Shown here piece after piece: positions 51,914 through 60,192 of a DNA stretch of 64,000 nt. Made by a program: the position numbers and the translations under genes. The notes beneath the pieces were generated by a model. It did not search any database. It was not told the origin of the DNA and saw only the letters and a list, made by a program, of their open reading frames with translations. Position 1 is the stretch's first letter, and every line of letters starts with the position of its first letter. Source of the stretch: Candidatus Aphodovivens excrementavium (GTDB lineage Bacteria > Actinomycetota > Coriobacteriia > Coriobacteriales > Eggerthellaceae); the NCBI GenBank assembly GCA_018715935.1, contig DVKR01000013.1, forward strand, positions 1 through 64,000, in the 5' to 3' direction.

Positions 51914-52765
51914 CTACTTCTGCACGATGTAGCGCTTGCGCAGACGCGTCGCCATCACCTCAAGAACTACTGCCACCGCCAGGCACAAGTACACGATCAG
52001 CCCGATCTCGTGGATGTTCAGATAGAAGCTTCCGGCAAGGAACAGCTGGTAGCCAATGCCGCCCGCGCCGGCAACGGCGCCTACCGCAACCGCGTTGACG
52101 AAGTTGATCTCAAAGCGGATGAACGTCCACGACAGCATCTCGTTGACCTTCTCGGGCACCACGCCCGAGAACACGACCTGCCACCAGGACGCACCAGATG
52201 CGCGTAGTGCCTCCAGCACGCCGGGGTCGGCTTCCTCGAAGCTTTCGGAGTACGCCTTTACCAGGTACGCGACGCTGTGGAACAAAAGACCGGTAACCGC
52301 GGCTTCGGCGCCCAGGCCGATGGCGACGCTGAACACCATGACCCACAGAATGGTGGGCACCGCACGAGCAACCGACATGATGGCCTTGATGACGTTGCTC
52401 ACCTTGTTGTTGGTAAGGTTTCGCGCCGCCAACAGCCCCAGCACAAATGCGATGAGAGCGCCAATGAGGGTGGTGAGCAAGGCCAGCGCCAGCGAAACGA
52501 ACAAGCCCGTGATCACGTCGGCAAGCGTGAAGTGCCCCGCCAGACCCGGCTGCGTCATCATGGTGAAGAAGTCGCCGCACGCCTCGCCCAGCGCCTCGAA
52601 AAACGACACGTTGCCGTAGTCCATCGTTGCCATGGCGAACACCGTGAGCGCCGCCAACACCACAAGCGTCACCAAGAGCGCCCGGTTGGAGCCCGCCAAC
52701 AGGCGCGTCTTGATCTTTCCAGAACGCGTGAAGCGCGCTCCGGGCAGGTTGGCGCCGTCCATCAC
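51914..52765 (-). CDS. phnE: Phosphonate ABC transporter permease PhnE (second copy)
   Basis: 283 residues with about six helices. The ABC permease loop EADPGVLEALRASGASWWQV, then FSGVVPE, and VTGLLFHSVAYLVKAYSES are PhnE hallmarks. The last helix ends in a basic RLRKRYIVQK. It is a diverged partner of the other PhnE at 53016, so the transporter probably uses a heterodimer. The start (ATG, rightmost 52765) overlaps the small gene upstream by four bases. Confidence 0.92.
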   Translation of the reverse strand: MMDGANLPGARFTRSGKIKTRLLAGSNRALLVTLVVLAALTVFAMATMDYGNVSFFEALGEACGDFFTMMTQPGLAGHFTLADVITGLFVSLALALLTTLIGALIAFVLGLLAARNLTNNKVSNVIKAIMSVARAVPTILWVMVFSVAIGLGAEAAVTGLLFHSVAYLVKAYSESFEEADPGVLEALRASGASWWQVVFSGVVPEKVNEMLSWTFIRFEINFVNAVAVGAVAGAGGIGYQLFLAGSFYLNIHEIGLIVYLCLAVAVVLEVMATRLRKRYIVQK

Positions 52766-52962
52766 AGGCTCCCCCGCGCATCGTGGCGCTCGTAGGCGTA
52801 CTCGACCGTGCGCGGCGCGTCCTCAGCGACCTTGCCGGCAGAGCCGGCGCCCCAGCCCAAGCGCTCGAACAGCGCGTCGGTCAGCCTAGAGCGGGCAGGA
52901 GATCCCGCCTCGGCGGCAAGCAGCGTGGCGTTAGCTCGAGCGGCAATTGTGTAAGCAGTCAA
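52762..52962 (-). CDS. Small conserved-position protein between the two phnE genes
   Basis: 66 residues starting at TTG with AAAGGGA four bases upstream, ending ATGA-coupled with the second phnE gene. No membrane segment is present. The sequence includes RSRLTDALFERLGWGAGSAG and VEYAYERHDARG, which matches no family I recognise. The four-base overlap and the fit in a tightly packed operon favour a real gene, but a chance frame in GC-rich DNA is possible. Confidence 0.4.
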   Translation of the reverse strand: MTAYTIAARANATLLAAEAGSPARSRLTDALFERLGWGAGSAGKVAEDAPRTVEYAYERHDARGSL

Positions 52963-53015
52963 TTTTTCCCTTTCTCACATCTTTTCCCAGTTCACCGGCT
53001 TATATGCCGAGTGGG

Positions 53016-53882
53016 CTACATGATCTTGCGACGAACGTAGTTGGAGGTCATCTCGCAAGCGATAACCACGATGATGATGCCCAGCAACACCAGCCCAGCA
53101 ACGTCGTAGCGGAAGCTCTTGTAGTAAATGTCGAACACGAATCCGATGCCCGTGCCGGTTAGAATGCCAACCAGCGTCGCATCGCGAATGTTGGTCTCAA
53201 TCATGTAGAGCACCCAGCTGATCACCGAAGTGATGGAAAGTGGGATCACGGCCTGGGTGATGATGGCGCCGTAGCTCGCGCCCGACGCACGCAGCGCCTC
53301 AACGGGGCCGGCGGCAAGCTCGTCGATGTTCTCCAAAAAGCAGCGCACCAAATAGCCGAAGCTGGTAAGGAACAGCGCCAAAAACCCGGTGAAGTCGCTC
53401 TGCTTGAACGAGAACAGAAGGATAAACGCCCATGCCACCGTCGGAATGTTGCGGAACAGCGACGCAATGCCGCGCACGATAAGCGGAATGGGGCCGCCCA
53501 GCCCCACCGAGCGAGAGCCCAGCACGGCAAACACATAGGCAATCACCGCGGCAAGGCAGCTGGCGGCAACCGAAACCAAGATGGTTGATCCCAACGCCGG
53601 CAGGATGGCGTCCAGCTTCTCGAAGGACTCCACCGTCGGGACGAACTCGACGGCCATCCAGGCAAACCCGCTGGGAATATCCATCAGGGCGCCCAGAAAA
53701 TCGAAGCCGACATACACGCCCGACAGTGCATTGACCGCAATGAACACCAGCCCGGCAGCAACAACCGCAACGGTGCGTCGCCGGAAAAACGCGTTTGCCT
53801 TCTCGGGCGTCTCTGCCGCGGGAGACGGAGACCCACCGGCGCCAGGGCCGCCGCCTGCAAGGGCGAATTTCGCACTCATCAC
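53016..53882 (-). CDS. phnE: Phosphonate ABC transporter permease PhnE (first copy)
   Basis: 288 residues, about six helices. The permease loop AGPVEALRASGASYGAIITQ, then VIPLSITSVISW, plus IASLFRNIPTVAWAFILLFSF are typical. The start overlaps the phnC stop by four bases (ATGA). About 30 N-terminal residues are Gly/Pro/Ala-rich. It follows phnC, as in standard phnCDE sets, and it has 53 bases to the small gene after it. Confidence 0.92.
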   Translation of the reverse strand: MMSAKFALAGGGPGAGGSPSPAAETPEKANAFFRRRTVAVVAAGLVFIAVNALSGVYVGFDFLGALMDIPSGFAWMAVEFVPTVESFEKLDAILPALGSTILVSVAASCLAAVIAYVFAVLGSRSVGLGGPIPLIVRGIASLFRNIPTVAWAFILLFSFKQSDFTGFLALFLTSFGYLVRCFLENIDELAAGPVEALRASGASYGAIITQAVIPLSITSVISWVLYMIETNIRDATLVGILTGTGIGFVFDIYYKSFRYDVAGLVLLGIIIVVIACEMTSNYVRRKIM

Positions 53883-54697
53883 GCCACCGCCACGCCTGAC
53901 AGGGACGGCGGCACCGCATCGGAGGATCCGTAGATGTTCTCGATGGTGGCGCGATTCAAGGCATACGGCGAGCCGTTAAACACGACCTCGCCCTTTTTTA
54001 GGCCGACGATGCGATCGGAATACTCGATCGCAAAGTCAACCTGGTGAAGGTTCACCAGCACCGCAATGCTCCGCTCGTTGGCAACGCGGCGCAGGTGATC
54101 CATGACGTTGCGAGACGAAGCAGGGTCGAGGCTGGCAATAGGCTCGTCGGCAAGGATGAGCAGTGGATCCTGCACCAACGCGCGGGCAATGCCGACACGC
54201 TGCTTTTGGCCGCCCGACAGCTGGTCGGTGCGGGTGTAGGCGAAATCCGCCAGCCCAACCTCGGCAAGCACCTCAAAAGCGGTGCGCTTCTCCTCCTCGG
54301 TGTACAGCCCCAGCAGGCCGGCCAAGGCCGACTTGTACCCCAAGCGCCCCTGCAGCACGTTTTCGATGGAAGACGCGCGGTACACCAGGTTGTAGTGCTG
54401 AAACACCATGCTGATCCTGCGGCGCACCTGTCGCAGTTCGCGCCCGCGCACCTTGGTGATGTCGGCACCGTCGAAGGTCACCGTTCCTTCAGAGGGGTCA
54501 ATCAAGCGGTTGACGCAGCGCAGCAGCGTCGATTTGCCGGCACCCGACGGGCCGATGATAGAGACGAACTCGCCTTTGCCGATTTCCAGGTTGATCCCCT
54601 CTTCCCCGCCGAGCGCACGCGTTTTGCCGTCGTAGCTTTTCGCCACGCCGGAAAGCGCCAGCAGGGTTTCACGCTTTTGATTCATGCAGCCTCGCAT
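53879..54697 (-). CDS. phnC: Phosphonate ABC transporter ATP-binding protein PhnC
   Basis: 272 residues. Walker [17 protein letters not shown] loop [21 protein letters not shown] (a PhnC hallmark), signature [15 protein letters not shown], Walker [16 protein letters not shown] and [19 protein letters not shown]. All ATPase motifs are intact. It could start at 54697 or at 54685 (MNQKRE); the second has a slightly better ribosome site. It follows phnD by 26 bases. Confidence 0.94.
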   Translation of the reverse strand: MRGCMNQKRETLLALSGVAKSYDGKTRALGGEEGINLEIGKGEFVSIIGPSGAGKSTLLRCVNRLIDPSEGTVTFDGADITKVRGRELRQVRRRISMVFQHYNLVYRASSIENVLQGRLGYKSALAGLLGLYTEEEKRTAFEVLAEVGLADFAYTRTDQLSGGQKQRVGIARALVQDPLLILADEPIASLDPASSRNVMDHLRRVANERSIAVLVNLHQVDFAIEYSDRIVGLKKGEVVFNGSPYALNRATIENIYGSSDAVPPSLSGVAVA

Positions 54698-54722
54698 CCT
54701 TCTTGCTTCGCTTGTTCCGTTC

Positions 54723-55801
54723 CTATGCGCTCAACTCGCGGATGGGGTCATACCAGTCGTCGGTCACCTCGACGAAGCAGGTCTTGTCGGAGTCTTTCTC
54801 GAAGATGCCCTTGGCGTTCTCATCCTCGGGGTCAACGAAGATCTGCTCGTTGTTGGCAACTGCGTCGGAGCAGAAGTAGTCAACGATCTTGGTGCGCGTG
54901 TCGTCGTCGATGGCCTCTTCGTTGAAGCAGATGGGCGAGTTGAGAACGGCGGAGATGCCGATGATGGTGAACTGTTCGCCAAGCACGCTGTCGAAGGGAG
55001 CCTCGGCATCAGCCTTCACCTGGTACACGGCGCCAACCGTGTTCGCCTCGCCTTCAACTAGGTCGAAGTACATGTCAACGTCAACGTCGTCGAATGCGGC
55101 GGCGTCGGCGTCGCCGGAAAGCAGGTTGACCGCCGAGCCCTGATGGGAGTTGCCGAACAGCACCTCGGAGAAAAACGCGCCGCCCTCAAGCAGCTCGTCG
55201 GAGCTTTCCAGGCCGAAGTGGCTCACGATGGTGCTGGAGGGCACCTTGAAGCCGGAAGTGGAAGTGGCGGACACGAACGAGAAAGAGCCGCCCTTGATGT
55301 TGTCGATGGAGTAGCTGTCGCCGTCGGCGTAGTTGGCGGCGTTTTCGGTCTTCACGCAAATGCGGCTGTAGTAGCATGCGCCTTCAAGACCGCCCTCTTC
55401 GTCGCTGTTGGTGAACGCGGCCTGAACCGAGGGGTTCTGGGCGTTCGCCTGGACGTAGCCTTCAGGGCCAAGCAGCGCCATCTGCGCCTGGCCGGAGGCG
55501 ATTGCCTCGATGGCGACGTGTAGTCGGTGGTGGTCATAAGCTCGGCGTCGCGGCCGCACGCCTCCTTGATGGCGGCGCCAATTGCCTCGCGAGAAGAGGT
55601 CAGATCCGAAGAGGAGTTGTCGGGCAGCCACACCATGGTGATGGGCTCGGTGGATCCGCCGTCGGAGGATCCGGCATCTGCGGAGCCGGCTGCTGCGCCA
55701 CTGCCGCTTGCCGTGCAGCCGGTCATAGCGACGACGGCGCCCGCAGCAAGGGTTGCGCCTCCAATCAAGAAGTTGCGTCGGGACATCTGGTGTTCTGCCA
55801 T
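54723..55801 (-). pseudogene. phnD: Phosphonate solute-binding protein PhnD, frameshifted
   Basis: Two overlapping frames together give one full PhnD. Frame 1 (from ATG 55801, GAAAGGA upstream) encodes a Tat-type SRRNFL signal with lipobox AMTGC and continues to Y94. There a single missing base (at about 55519/55520, TAC-ACG where TAC-CAC is expected) shifts the frame. The remainder, HVAIEAIASGQAQMALLGPE and on to VTDDWYDPIRELSA, continues in another frame to 54723. Both halves look intact on their own. It is either a recent inactivation or a sequencing error in a short run of G/C. Confidence 0.9.
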
Positions 55802-55930
55802 GGTTCGGTTCCTTTCGTTGTGGGTATCGGCTGCGCAGTGCAGCGTTGCCTATCGTAGGAACGCGGAGTCAAAACCACGTCAGATGAGATTCAGAGACAC
55901 GCAAAGCTTTTTACAAATTCACGCAACAAC

Positions 55931-55993
55931 TTGATCAAATTTGACAAAAAGGACGCAAGAAACTGGTAAAACCCCTGGTCAAAATTGATACGA
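55931..55993. promoter_or_regulatory. Paired operator-like sites upstream of phnD
   Basis: TTGATCAAATTTGACAA (55931-55947) and, inverted, TGGTCAAAATTGATACG (55978-55993) share the core ATCAA-TTTGAC in opposite orientation, about 30 bases apart. They lie 130-190 bases upstream of the phnD start in an AT-rich stretch. They look like two sites for one dimeric repressor or activator of the phn operon. No regulator gene is in the operon. Confidence 0.5.
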
Positions 55994-56085
55994 AACAAGC
56001 AGGAATTCCAAAATCCGCTTTACTGAGTCTTTAACGAAAAGACGCACGACACAGAGCAGCCACGCCCGACAAGCGCGGCAGGAGG

Positions 56086-56292
56086 CGAGCGGGCGATACG
56101 CCGAGCACCCGCAAGGAGCCCGGTGGTGAGGGTGCCAAAGGGGCGCATCTAAGACACCTCATCATTTCGCTTTTTGCGCCCCAAATCCCTGCGTTCGGGA
56201 CGGAAACGAGCGGGTGATGCGCCGGGCACCCGCAAGGACGCTGGCGGGGAAGGCGCCGAAAGCGGTTCTTAGTAGAACTCCCCTTTTCGGCG
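56086..56292. repeat. Tandem pair of two-hairpin units
   Basis: The unit GAGCGGG(C/T)GAT(A/G)CGCCG, (A/G)GCACCCGCAAGGA and a GG-rich end occurs at 56086 and 56207. Each unit folds a first hairpin (GCGGG/CCCGC at 56089 and GCGGGTG/CACCCGC at 56210) and is followed by a second: GGGGCGCA (56140) with TGCGCCCC (56175), and CGCCGAAA (56254) with TTTCGGCG ending 56292. Second-hairpin sequences differ but each pairs. The repeat distance is 121 bases. No gene spans the region. Confidence 0.55.
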
Positions 56293-56360
56293 AATCACGA
56301 AAAAGGGTGGAAGGGAGTCGTACGAAAAAGCGACGTCCGTCTTTTTTCGGGCAGTGGAGC

Positions 56361-56570
56361 ATCCCAGGGCGGGCAACGCCGCATCGAGTCTCTTGCATGA
56401 GGAAAGGGACGAGACCTGTTCGCATGCTGCCTGAATTTGCCCGCCCGGGATAACGTAATGTTCCATACCTGCCCTTCGTATTTCTTGAACGCAAGCCAGA
56501 TAGGGAAGGAGATTTGCTTGCGCAACGAATATGGTAGAAGGGCGACATCAAGCAAAGCTCAGCAGAAGTT
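56361..56570. ncRNA. Conserved structured intergenic element, copy 2
   Basis: Homologous to 44289-44500. Outer helix ATCCCAGGGCGGGC (56361-56374) with GCCCGCCCGGGAT (56439-56451); inner hairpin and GAGGAAAGGGA (56398-56409); helix ATAC/GTAT; helix CGCAAGC/GCTTGCG; then ATGGTAGAAGGG followed by ACATCAA (from 56531). Outer-helix end to the last motif is 80 bases in both copies. It lies between phnD (minus) and a radical SAM gene (plus). Either strand could be transcribed. Confidence 0.5.
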
Positions 56571-56605
56571 AAAGATTGCGATAAATCGCCGACCCCCTGC
56601 GCAAA

Positions 56606-56672
56606 CAAATCCGCGACCGAAACGCGCGCGAACGCGCCCCTCGGACGCGCGTTTCGGTCGCGGATTCGTCGG
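56606..56672. repeat. Long palindrome, family 2 copy B
   Basis: CAAATCCGCGACCGAAACGC, then a short GCGC-rich loop, then GCGCGTTTCGGTCGCGGATT. This is the same core as the palindrome at 13364-13451. No T-run follows, so it is unlikely to be a plain terminator. It lies directly after element copy 2. From 56673 to the gene start at 56894 nothing further is seen. Confidence 0.75.
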
Positions 56673-56893
56673 CACGCCGAAGTGGACCTGCTTTACCACC
56701 CGCATGCGCGTGCGAGCATGCCATTTGAGGTGTCCCTTTGGCGTGCAGCGTTATACAATGTACTTGCTTGTCTCCGCTGTCTTTTGCCTGATAAACGTCA
56801 ATGCCGTATAACGAAGCGGTTCATCGAAGGAGTACGAGCCCCTACCGAGCCAGCCACCTGCCGCTCGAGCGCCCTACACGAGGGAGGATAGCC

Positions 56894-57781
56894 ATGAACA
56901 CCGACACTTTGGTGCATCGCCCACCTTACGACATGAGTTGCCCGGTTCTACAAGTAACACGCGGGTGTTCTCACGGAAAGTGCCGCTTTTGCGACATTCA
57001 AGAAGGCAAGGGGTTCAGCGTTGTCCCCTTCGAGGAGATAGCCGAGGACATCGAAGAGATCGCCCGCAGCGCCACGCAGCTCACAAAGCGCATCTATCTT
57101 GCGGGCGGAAACCCCTATGTGCTCCCCAATGCGCATCTCGTTAAGATCTTCGACGCCATCGAAGCGCGCATCCCTACAGTAAACAGCTATGGCGGCTTTG
57201 CGCGCATCACCGACTTCAAGGCAAAGACCGACGAAGAGCTTGCAGAGCTTGCAGCGCGCGGCGTCACCGACATCACCATAGGCGCCGAAAGCGGATGGGA
57301 CGAGCTTTTGGAATACATGGAAAAGGGGCAGACTGCCCAGGATCTCATTGAGCAGGGAAAACGTCTCCACGCCGCAGGAATTAGGTTTACGTTCTTCTAC
57401 TTGGCGGGTCTTGCCGGCGCGGGTCGAGGCCAGCAAAACGCCATTGAATCGGCTCATACCTTTAACGAGGCGGCACCCGATCGCATTCTCATCGTAACGC
57501 TCACCCCCGCTAAAAACTGGCCCCTCGCCGAGGACATTGCGTCAGGCGCATGGACTCCCTACGGAGAGCGCGAGGCAGCTGAAGAAATTCGCACGTTTGT
57601 CGCCAATCTGGAGTGCCAGACAAACATCATCGCCTCGCACGACTCAGACGTGATTCGATTCGACGGAGGCATCCCCCAGAACAAAGATGGAATGCTGCAG
57701 CTTCTGGATAACTACATCCCCAAAATCAACGAAGAGGCGGCGCGACGCTTCCGCAACCTCATACACAAGGCGACGTTTTAA
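56894..57781 (+). CDS. Radical SAM protein
   Basis: 295 residues. The cluster motif in TRGCSHGKCRFCDIQEGKGF (CX4CX2C-type, near residues 22-29) follows VHRPPYDMSCPVLQV. SAM-binding features follow: YLAGGNPYVLPNAHL, GFARITDF, ITIGAESGWDELLEYM and GIRFTFFYLAGLAGAG. No second cluster or B12 domain is seen. Proteins of this shape occur widely in anaerobes with unassigned reactions. ATG 56894 is chosen because GGGAGGATAG precedes it. It is transcribed alone and ends at a terminator. Confidence 0.88.
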   Translation: MNTDTLVHRPPYDMSCPVLQVTRGCSHGKCRFCDIQEGKGFSVVPFEEIAEDIEEIARSATQLTKRIYLAGGNPYVLPNAHLVKIFDAIEARIPTVNSYGGFARITDFKAKTDEELAELAARGVTDITIGAESGWDELLEYMEKGQTAQDLIEQGKRLHAAGIRFTFFYLAGLAGAGRGQQNAIESAHTFNEAAPDRILIVTLTPAKNWPLAEDIASGAWTPYGEREAAEEIRTFVANLECQTNIIASHDSDVIRFDGGIPQNKDGMLQLLDNYIPKINEEAARRFRNLIHKATF

Positions 57782-57900
57782 ATCGGGCGCCGAGGTGTGA
57801 TGCCAAGCAGGCACCGCCACGCCGTAGGGGGGCGAGGCGCGTTTTTATCGGGCGCTGGGGGTGGCGCGAGGAGACGTTTTAAATCGGGCGCTGGGGGTGG
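57774..57900. repeat. Short direct repeats after radical SAM gene
   Basis: CGTTTTAAATCGGGCGC occurs at 57774 (overlapping the stop) and again at 57873, with a variant CGTTTTTATCGGGCGCTGGG at 57840. The last two continue GGGGGTGGCG. No gene is present in 57782-58107 besides this and the terminator that follows. Confidence 0.6.
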
Positions 57901-57928
57901 CGGCGCCCGCAGCGCACACAAATAGCGA

Positions 57929-57967
57929 GGCTCTCACCGCAACTGGCGCGATGAGAGCCCGTTTTAA
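57929..57967 (+). terminator. Rho-independent terminator for radical SAM gene
   Basis: GGCTCTCA (57929-57936) pairs with TGAGAGCC (57952-57959) and is followed by CGTTTTAAT. It lies about 150 bases past the radical SAM stop. Confidence 0.65.
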
Positions 57968-58107
57968 TCCGGAGCTTCGCGGATGAACAGATGGGTTACC
58001 GAGCAAGTGAGCGAATAGGCAGCTAGGCGAACGCCCGCGAAAGGAAAAAGCCTGAAGCCAATCCACCGGTGAGCGCCAACCGTCTTGAAGCGACTGCCTC
58101 GATGGGG

Positions 58108-58788
58108 CTATTTCGCCCCGTACTGCTCGTAGTACGCGTCAAGCGCCGTTTTAACGGCGTCGTCAATTACCACGCGTCCTTGCACCTCGCGGTTATAAAG
58201 GTACTCGGTAACTTCCGCCATACTCACAATAGAGGCAACCGGGAACCCGTACTTCTCCTGCACCTCCGCCTGGGCGGTTTTCACGCCGCCCTTGCCAACC
58301 TCCATGCGGTTCAGCGATACAATCAGGCCTTTCACGTCTACCTGTGCAGCGCCCATGAGAACGGGATACGTTTCGTCGATAGACTTTCCTGACGTCGTAA
58401 CGTCTTCGACCATCACCACGCGGTCGCCATCGTGCAAGTCCGAACCGAGCAGATTGCCCGCATCGGCGCCATGGTCTTTTACCTCTTTGCGGTTCGAGCA
58501 ATAGCGAACTTCTTTGCCGTACAGTTCGTGCAGCGCGATTGCCGTGACCACCGACAGCGGAATGCCTTTGTAGGCAGGGCCGAACACCACGTCGAAATCG
58601 AGTCCGAAGTTGTCGTGAATGGCGCGCGCGTAGTATTCGCCCAAACGCTTGAGCTGCTCGCCCGTAACATAAGCGCCGGCGTTCATGAAAAACGGCGACT
58701 TGCGCCCGCTCTTCAGCGTGAATTCGCCAAACTTCAGAACGTCGCTTTCGACCATGAACTCGATGAACTCTTGTTTGTATTGCTCCAT
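58108..58788 (-). CDS. pyrE: Orotate phosphoribosyltransferase
   Basis: 226 residues. LKFGEFTLKSGRKSPFFMNAG, VVFGPAYKGIPLSVVTAIAL, RYCSNRKEVKDHG (flexible lobe) and the PRPP loop DRVVMVEDVTTSGKSIDET identify PyrE, which joins orotate to PRPP in pyrimidine synthesis. The active-site lysines are in place. AGGAGGAGACC precedes the ATG. It is transcribed alone; no other pyr gene is adjacent. Confidence 0.96.
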   Translation of the reverse strand: MEQYKQEFIEFMVESDVLKFGEFTLKSGRKSPFFMNAGAYVTGEQLKRLGEYYARAIHDNFGLDFDVVFGPAYKGIPLSVVTAIALHELYGKEVRYCSNRKEVKDHGADAGNLLGSDLHDGDRVVMVEDVTTSGKSIDETYPVLMGAAQVDVKGLIVSLNRMEVGKGGVKTAQAEVQEKYGFPVASIVSMAEVTEYLYNREVQGRVVIDDAVKTALDAYYEQYGAK

Positions 58789-58856
58789 GAGGTCTCCTCC
58801 TGACGCTCGACTGAACTACGACGATCACCTGAGCTGAGCAAAAACACGGTTTATTG

Positions 58857-58965
58857 CCCGCGCGCCACGCGCCGCATTATCTCCCGCGCGCCACGCGCCG
58901 CATTATCTCCCGCATGCCGTGCGCCGCATTATCTCCCGCGCGCCGTGCGCCGCAAGCCAAAACGG
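58857..58965. repeat. Four 26-bp tandem repeats upstream of pyrE
   Basis: The unit CCCGCGCGCCACGCGCCGCA followed by TTATCT recurs four times at 26-base steps (the third begins CCCGCATGCC, the last is cut short after CGCCGCA). The gap 58789-59094 between pyrE and rarD has no supported gene. The array lies 69-180 bases upstream of the pyrE start. Confidence 0.8.
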
Positions 58966-59094
58966 CTTTCTCGCGTCGATGCGGCTCCCTAGTTTTGCCC
59001 ACCTTTTCATGATACGCGAAAAACGCAGTCAGCAAAACGCCCGCTACACCGGCATGAGAGCAATGCGGCGAGCACGCGAGCAGCGCAACGCGCA

Positions 59095-60177
59095 TCAACC
59101 CCGAGTGCGGGCTCGCTTTGTTCGCAAAGCCGCCTCAACGGCAATGGCAACAATGCCAATCCAGATGAGCCCCAGACACACCCCGTGCGCCAGCGTGAAC
59201 TCTTCGCCAAAGAACGCGACCGCAAGCACAAGCGACATCGTGGGACTCACGTACTGCAGAAAACCTATCATCGTCATACTGATGCGATTAGCGGCGGACG
59301 AATAGAGGAGCAGCGGAACGGCGGCTACCACGCCACTGCCCACTAACAGCACCACAAGAAGCGTTGGGTCGAACACCGCAATGGCGTTGGGCACCGCAGG
59401 CGTGAGCTGCCATATCCACGGGAACAACGCGCCCACCGCCAAGATGGCGCATCCCAGCACTCCTGTGAGAAGCGACTCAAACGCCATGCCCGGCAGCGCA
59501 GGGTAGCCGCCGCGCTTCTTCACCGCGCCGTACACGCTAAACGTGAGAGCAAGCGCAAGAATTATCCAAATGTCGCCGCCGTTGACAACCAGGAAAAACA
59601 CCACGCCGATACCGGCAAGGACGGTGGCGCCCAGCTGCATGGGAGTAAGGCGCTCACGAAACACTATCATGCCCAATGCTATATTGCACAGCGGGCACAG
59701 GTAATAGCCCACGCTCGTTTCAAGCACATGCCCCGTGCTTGCCGCCCACACGTAAACGCCCCAGTTCACCGTGATGATTATGCCCGAAGCCAAAAACGTG
59801 CGCACCGCGCGCGGATCTTTTAGCAGGTACAGGAAGCGCGTGCGTTTAACCAGCACACAAAGCGCGATAACGAACACCGCCGACCAAGCCATGCGCCAGC
59901 TGAGCACCTCAAGAGCAGGAACCGCCGAAAGGAGGTTCCAGTAAAGCGACATAAAGCCCCACAGCACATAACAAAACAGCCCTTGCAGAAAACCCGTGCG
60001 ATCGGTGTGAGTGGGAATAGCCGACGTAGGCAGTGTTTCCTCGTCAATCGAGACCGTTGTTGAACGAGGCACCGCGGCAGACAGCTCTGCCGAAACGGAG
60101 CCAGAACCAGAAAGCGGCGCCACCGAGGACGCCGCACTTAACGATGAATCGTGCGATGTGGGAGAAGGCGTGCCCAT
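59095..60177 (-). CDS. rarD: EamA-family transporter RarD
   Basis: 360 residues with about ten helices. GLFCYVLWGFMSLYWNLL (first helix) and EVLSWRMAWSAVFV are RarD hallmarks, followed by INWGVYVWAAS (here VNWGVYVWAAS), ETSVGYYLCPLCNIALGM and ISMTMIGFLQYVSPTMSLVLAV. The N-terminal ~60 residues are Ser/Thr-rich and predicted unstructured. The substrate is unknown (named for chloramphenicol sensitivity in other species). It starts 16 bases after the tatC stop, so it is read with the Tat genes. Confidence 0.9.
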   Translation of the reverse strand: MGTPSPTSHDSSLSAASSVAPLSGSGSVSAELSAAVPRSTTVSIDEETLPTSAIPTHTDRTGFLQGLFCYVLWGFMSLYWNLLSAVPALEVLSWRMAWSAVFVIALCVLVKRTRFLYLLKDPRAVRTFLASGIIITVNWGVYVWAASTGHVLETSVGYYLCPLCNIALGMIVFRERLTPMQLGATVLAGIGVVFFLVVNGGDIWIILALALTFSVYGAVKKRGGYPALPGMAFESLLTGVLGCAILAVGALFPWIWQLTPAVPNAIAVFDPTLLVVLLVGSGVVAAVPLLLYSSAANRISMTMIGFLQYVSPTMSLVLAVAFFGEEFTLAHGVCLGLIWIGIVAIAVEAALRTKRARTRG

Positions 60178-60192
60178 AGCAAAAACGCCGAG

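Noticed and set aside
57774-57900. Possible CRISPR-like repeats
   Set aside because: Only three imperfect copies with unequal spacing; no cas gene nearby. The same applies to the arrays at 8438 and 58857, which have no unique spacers.
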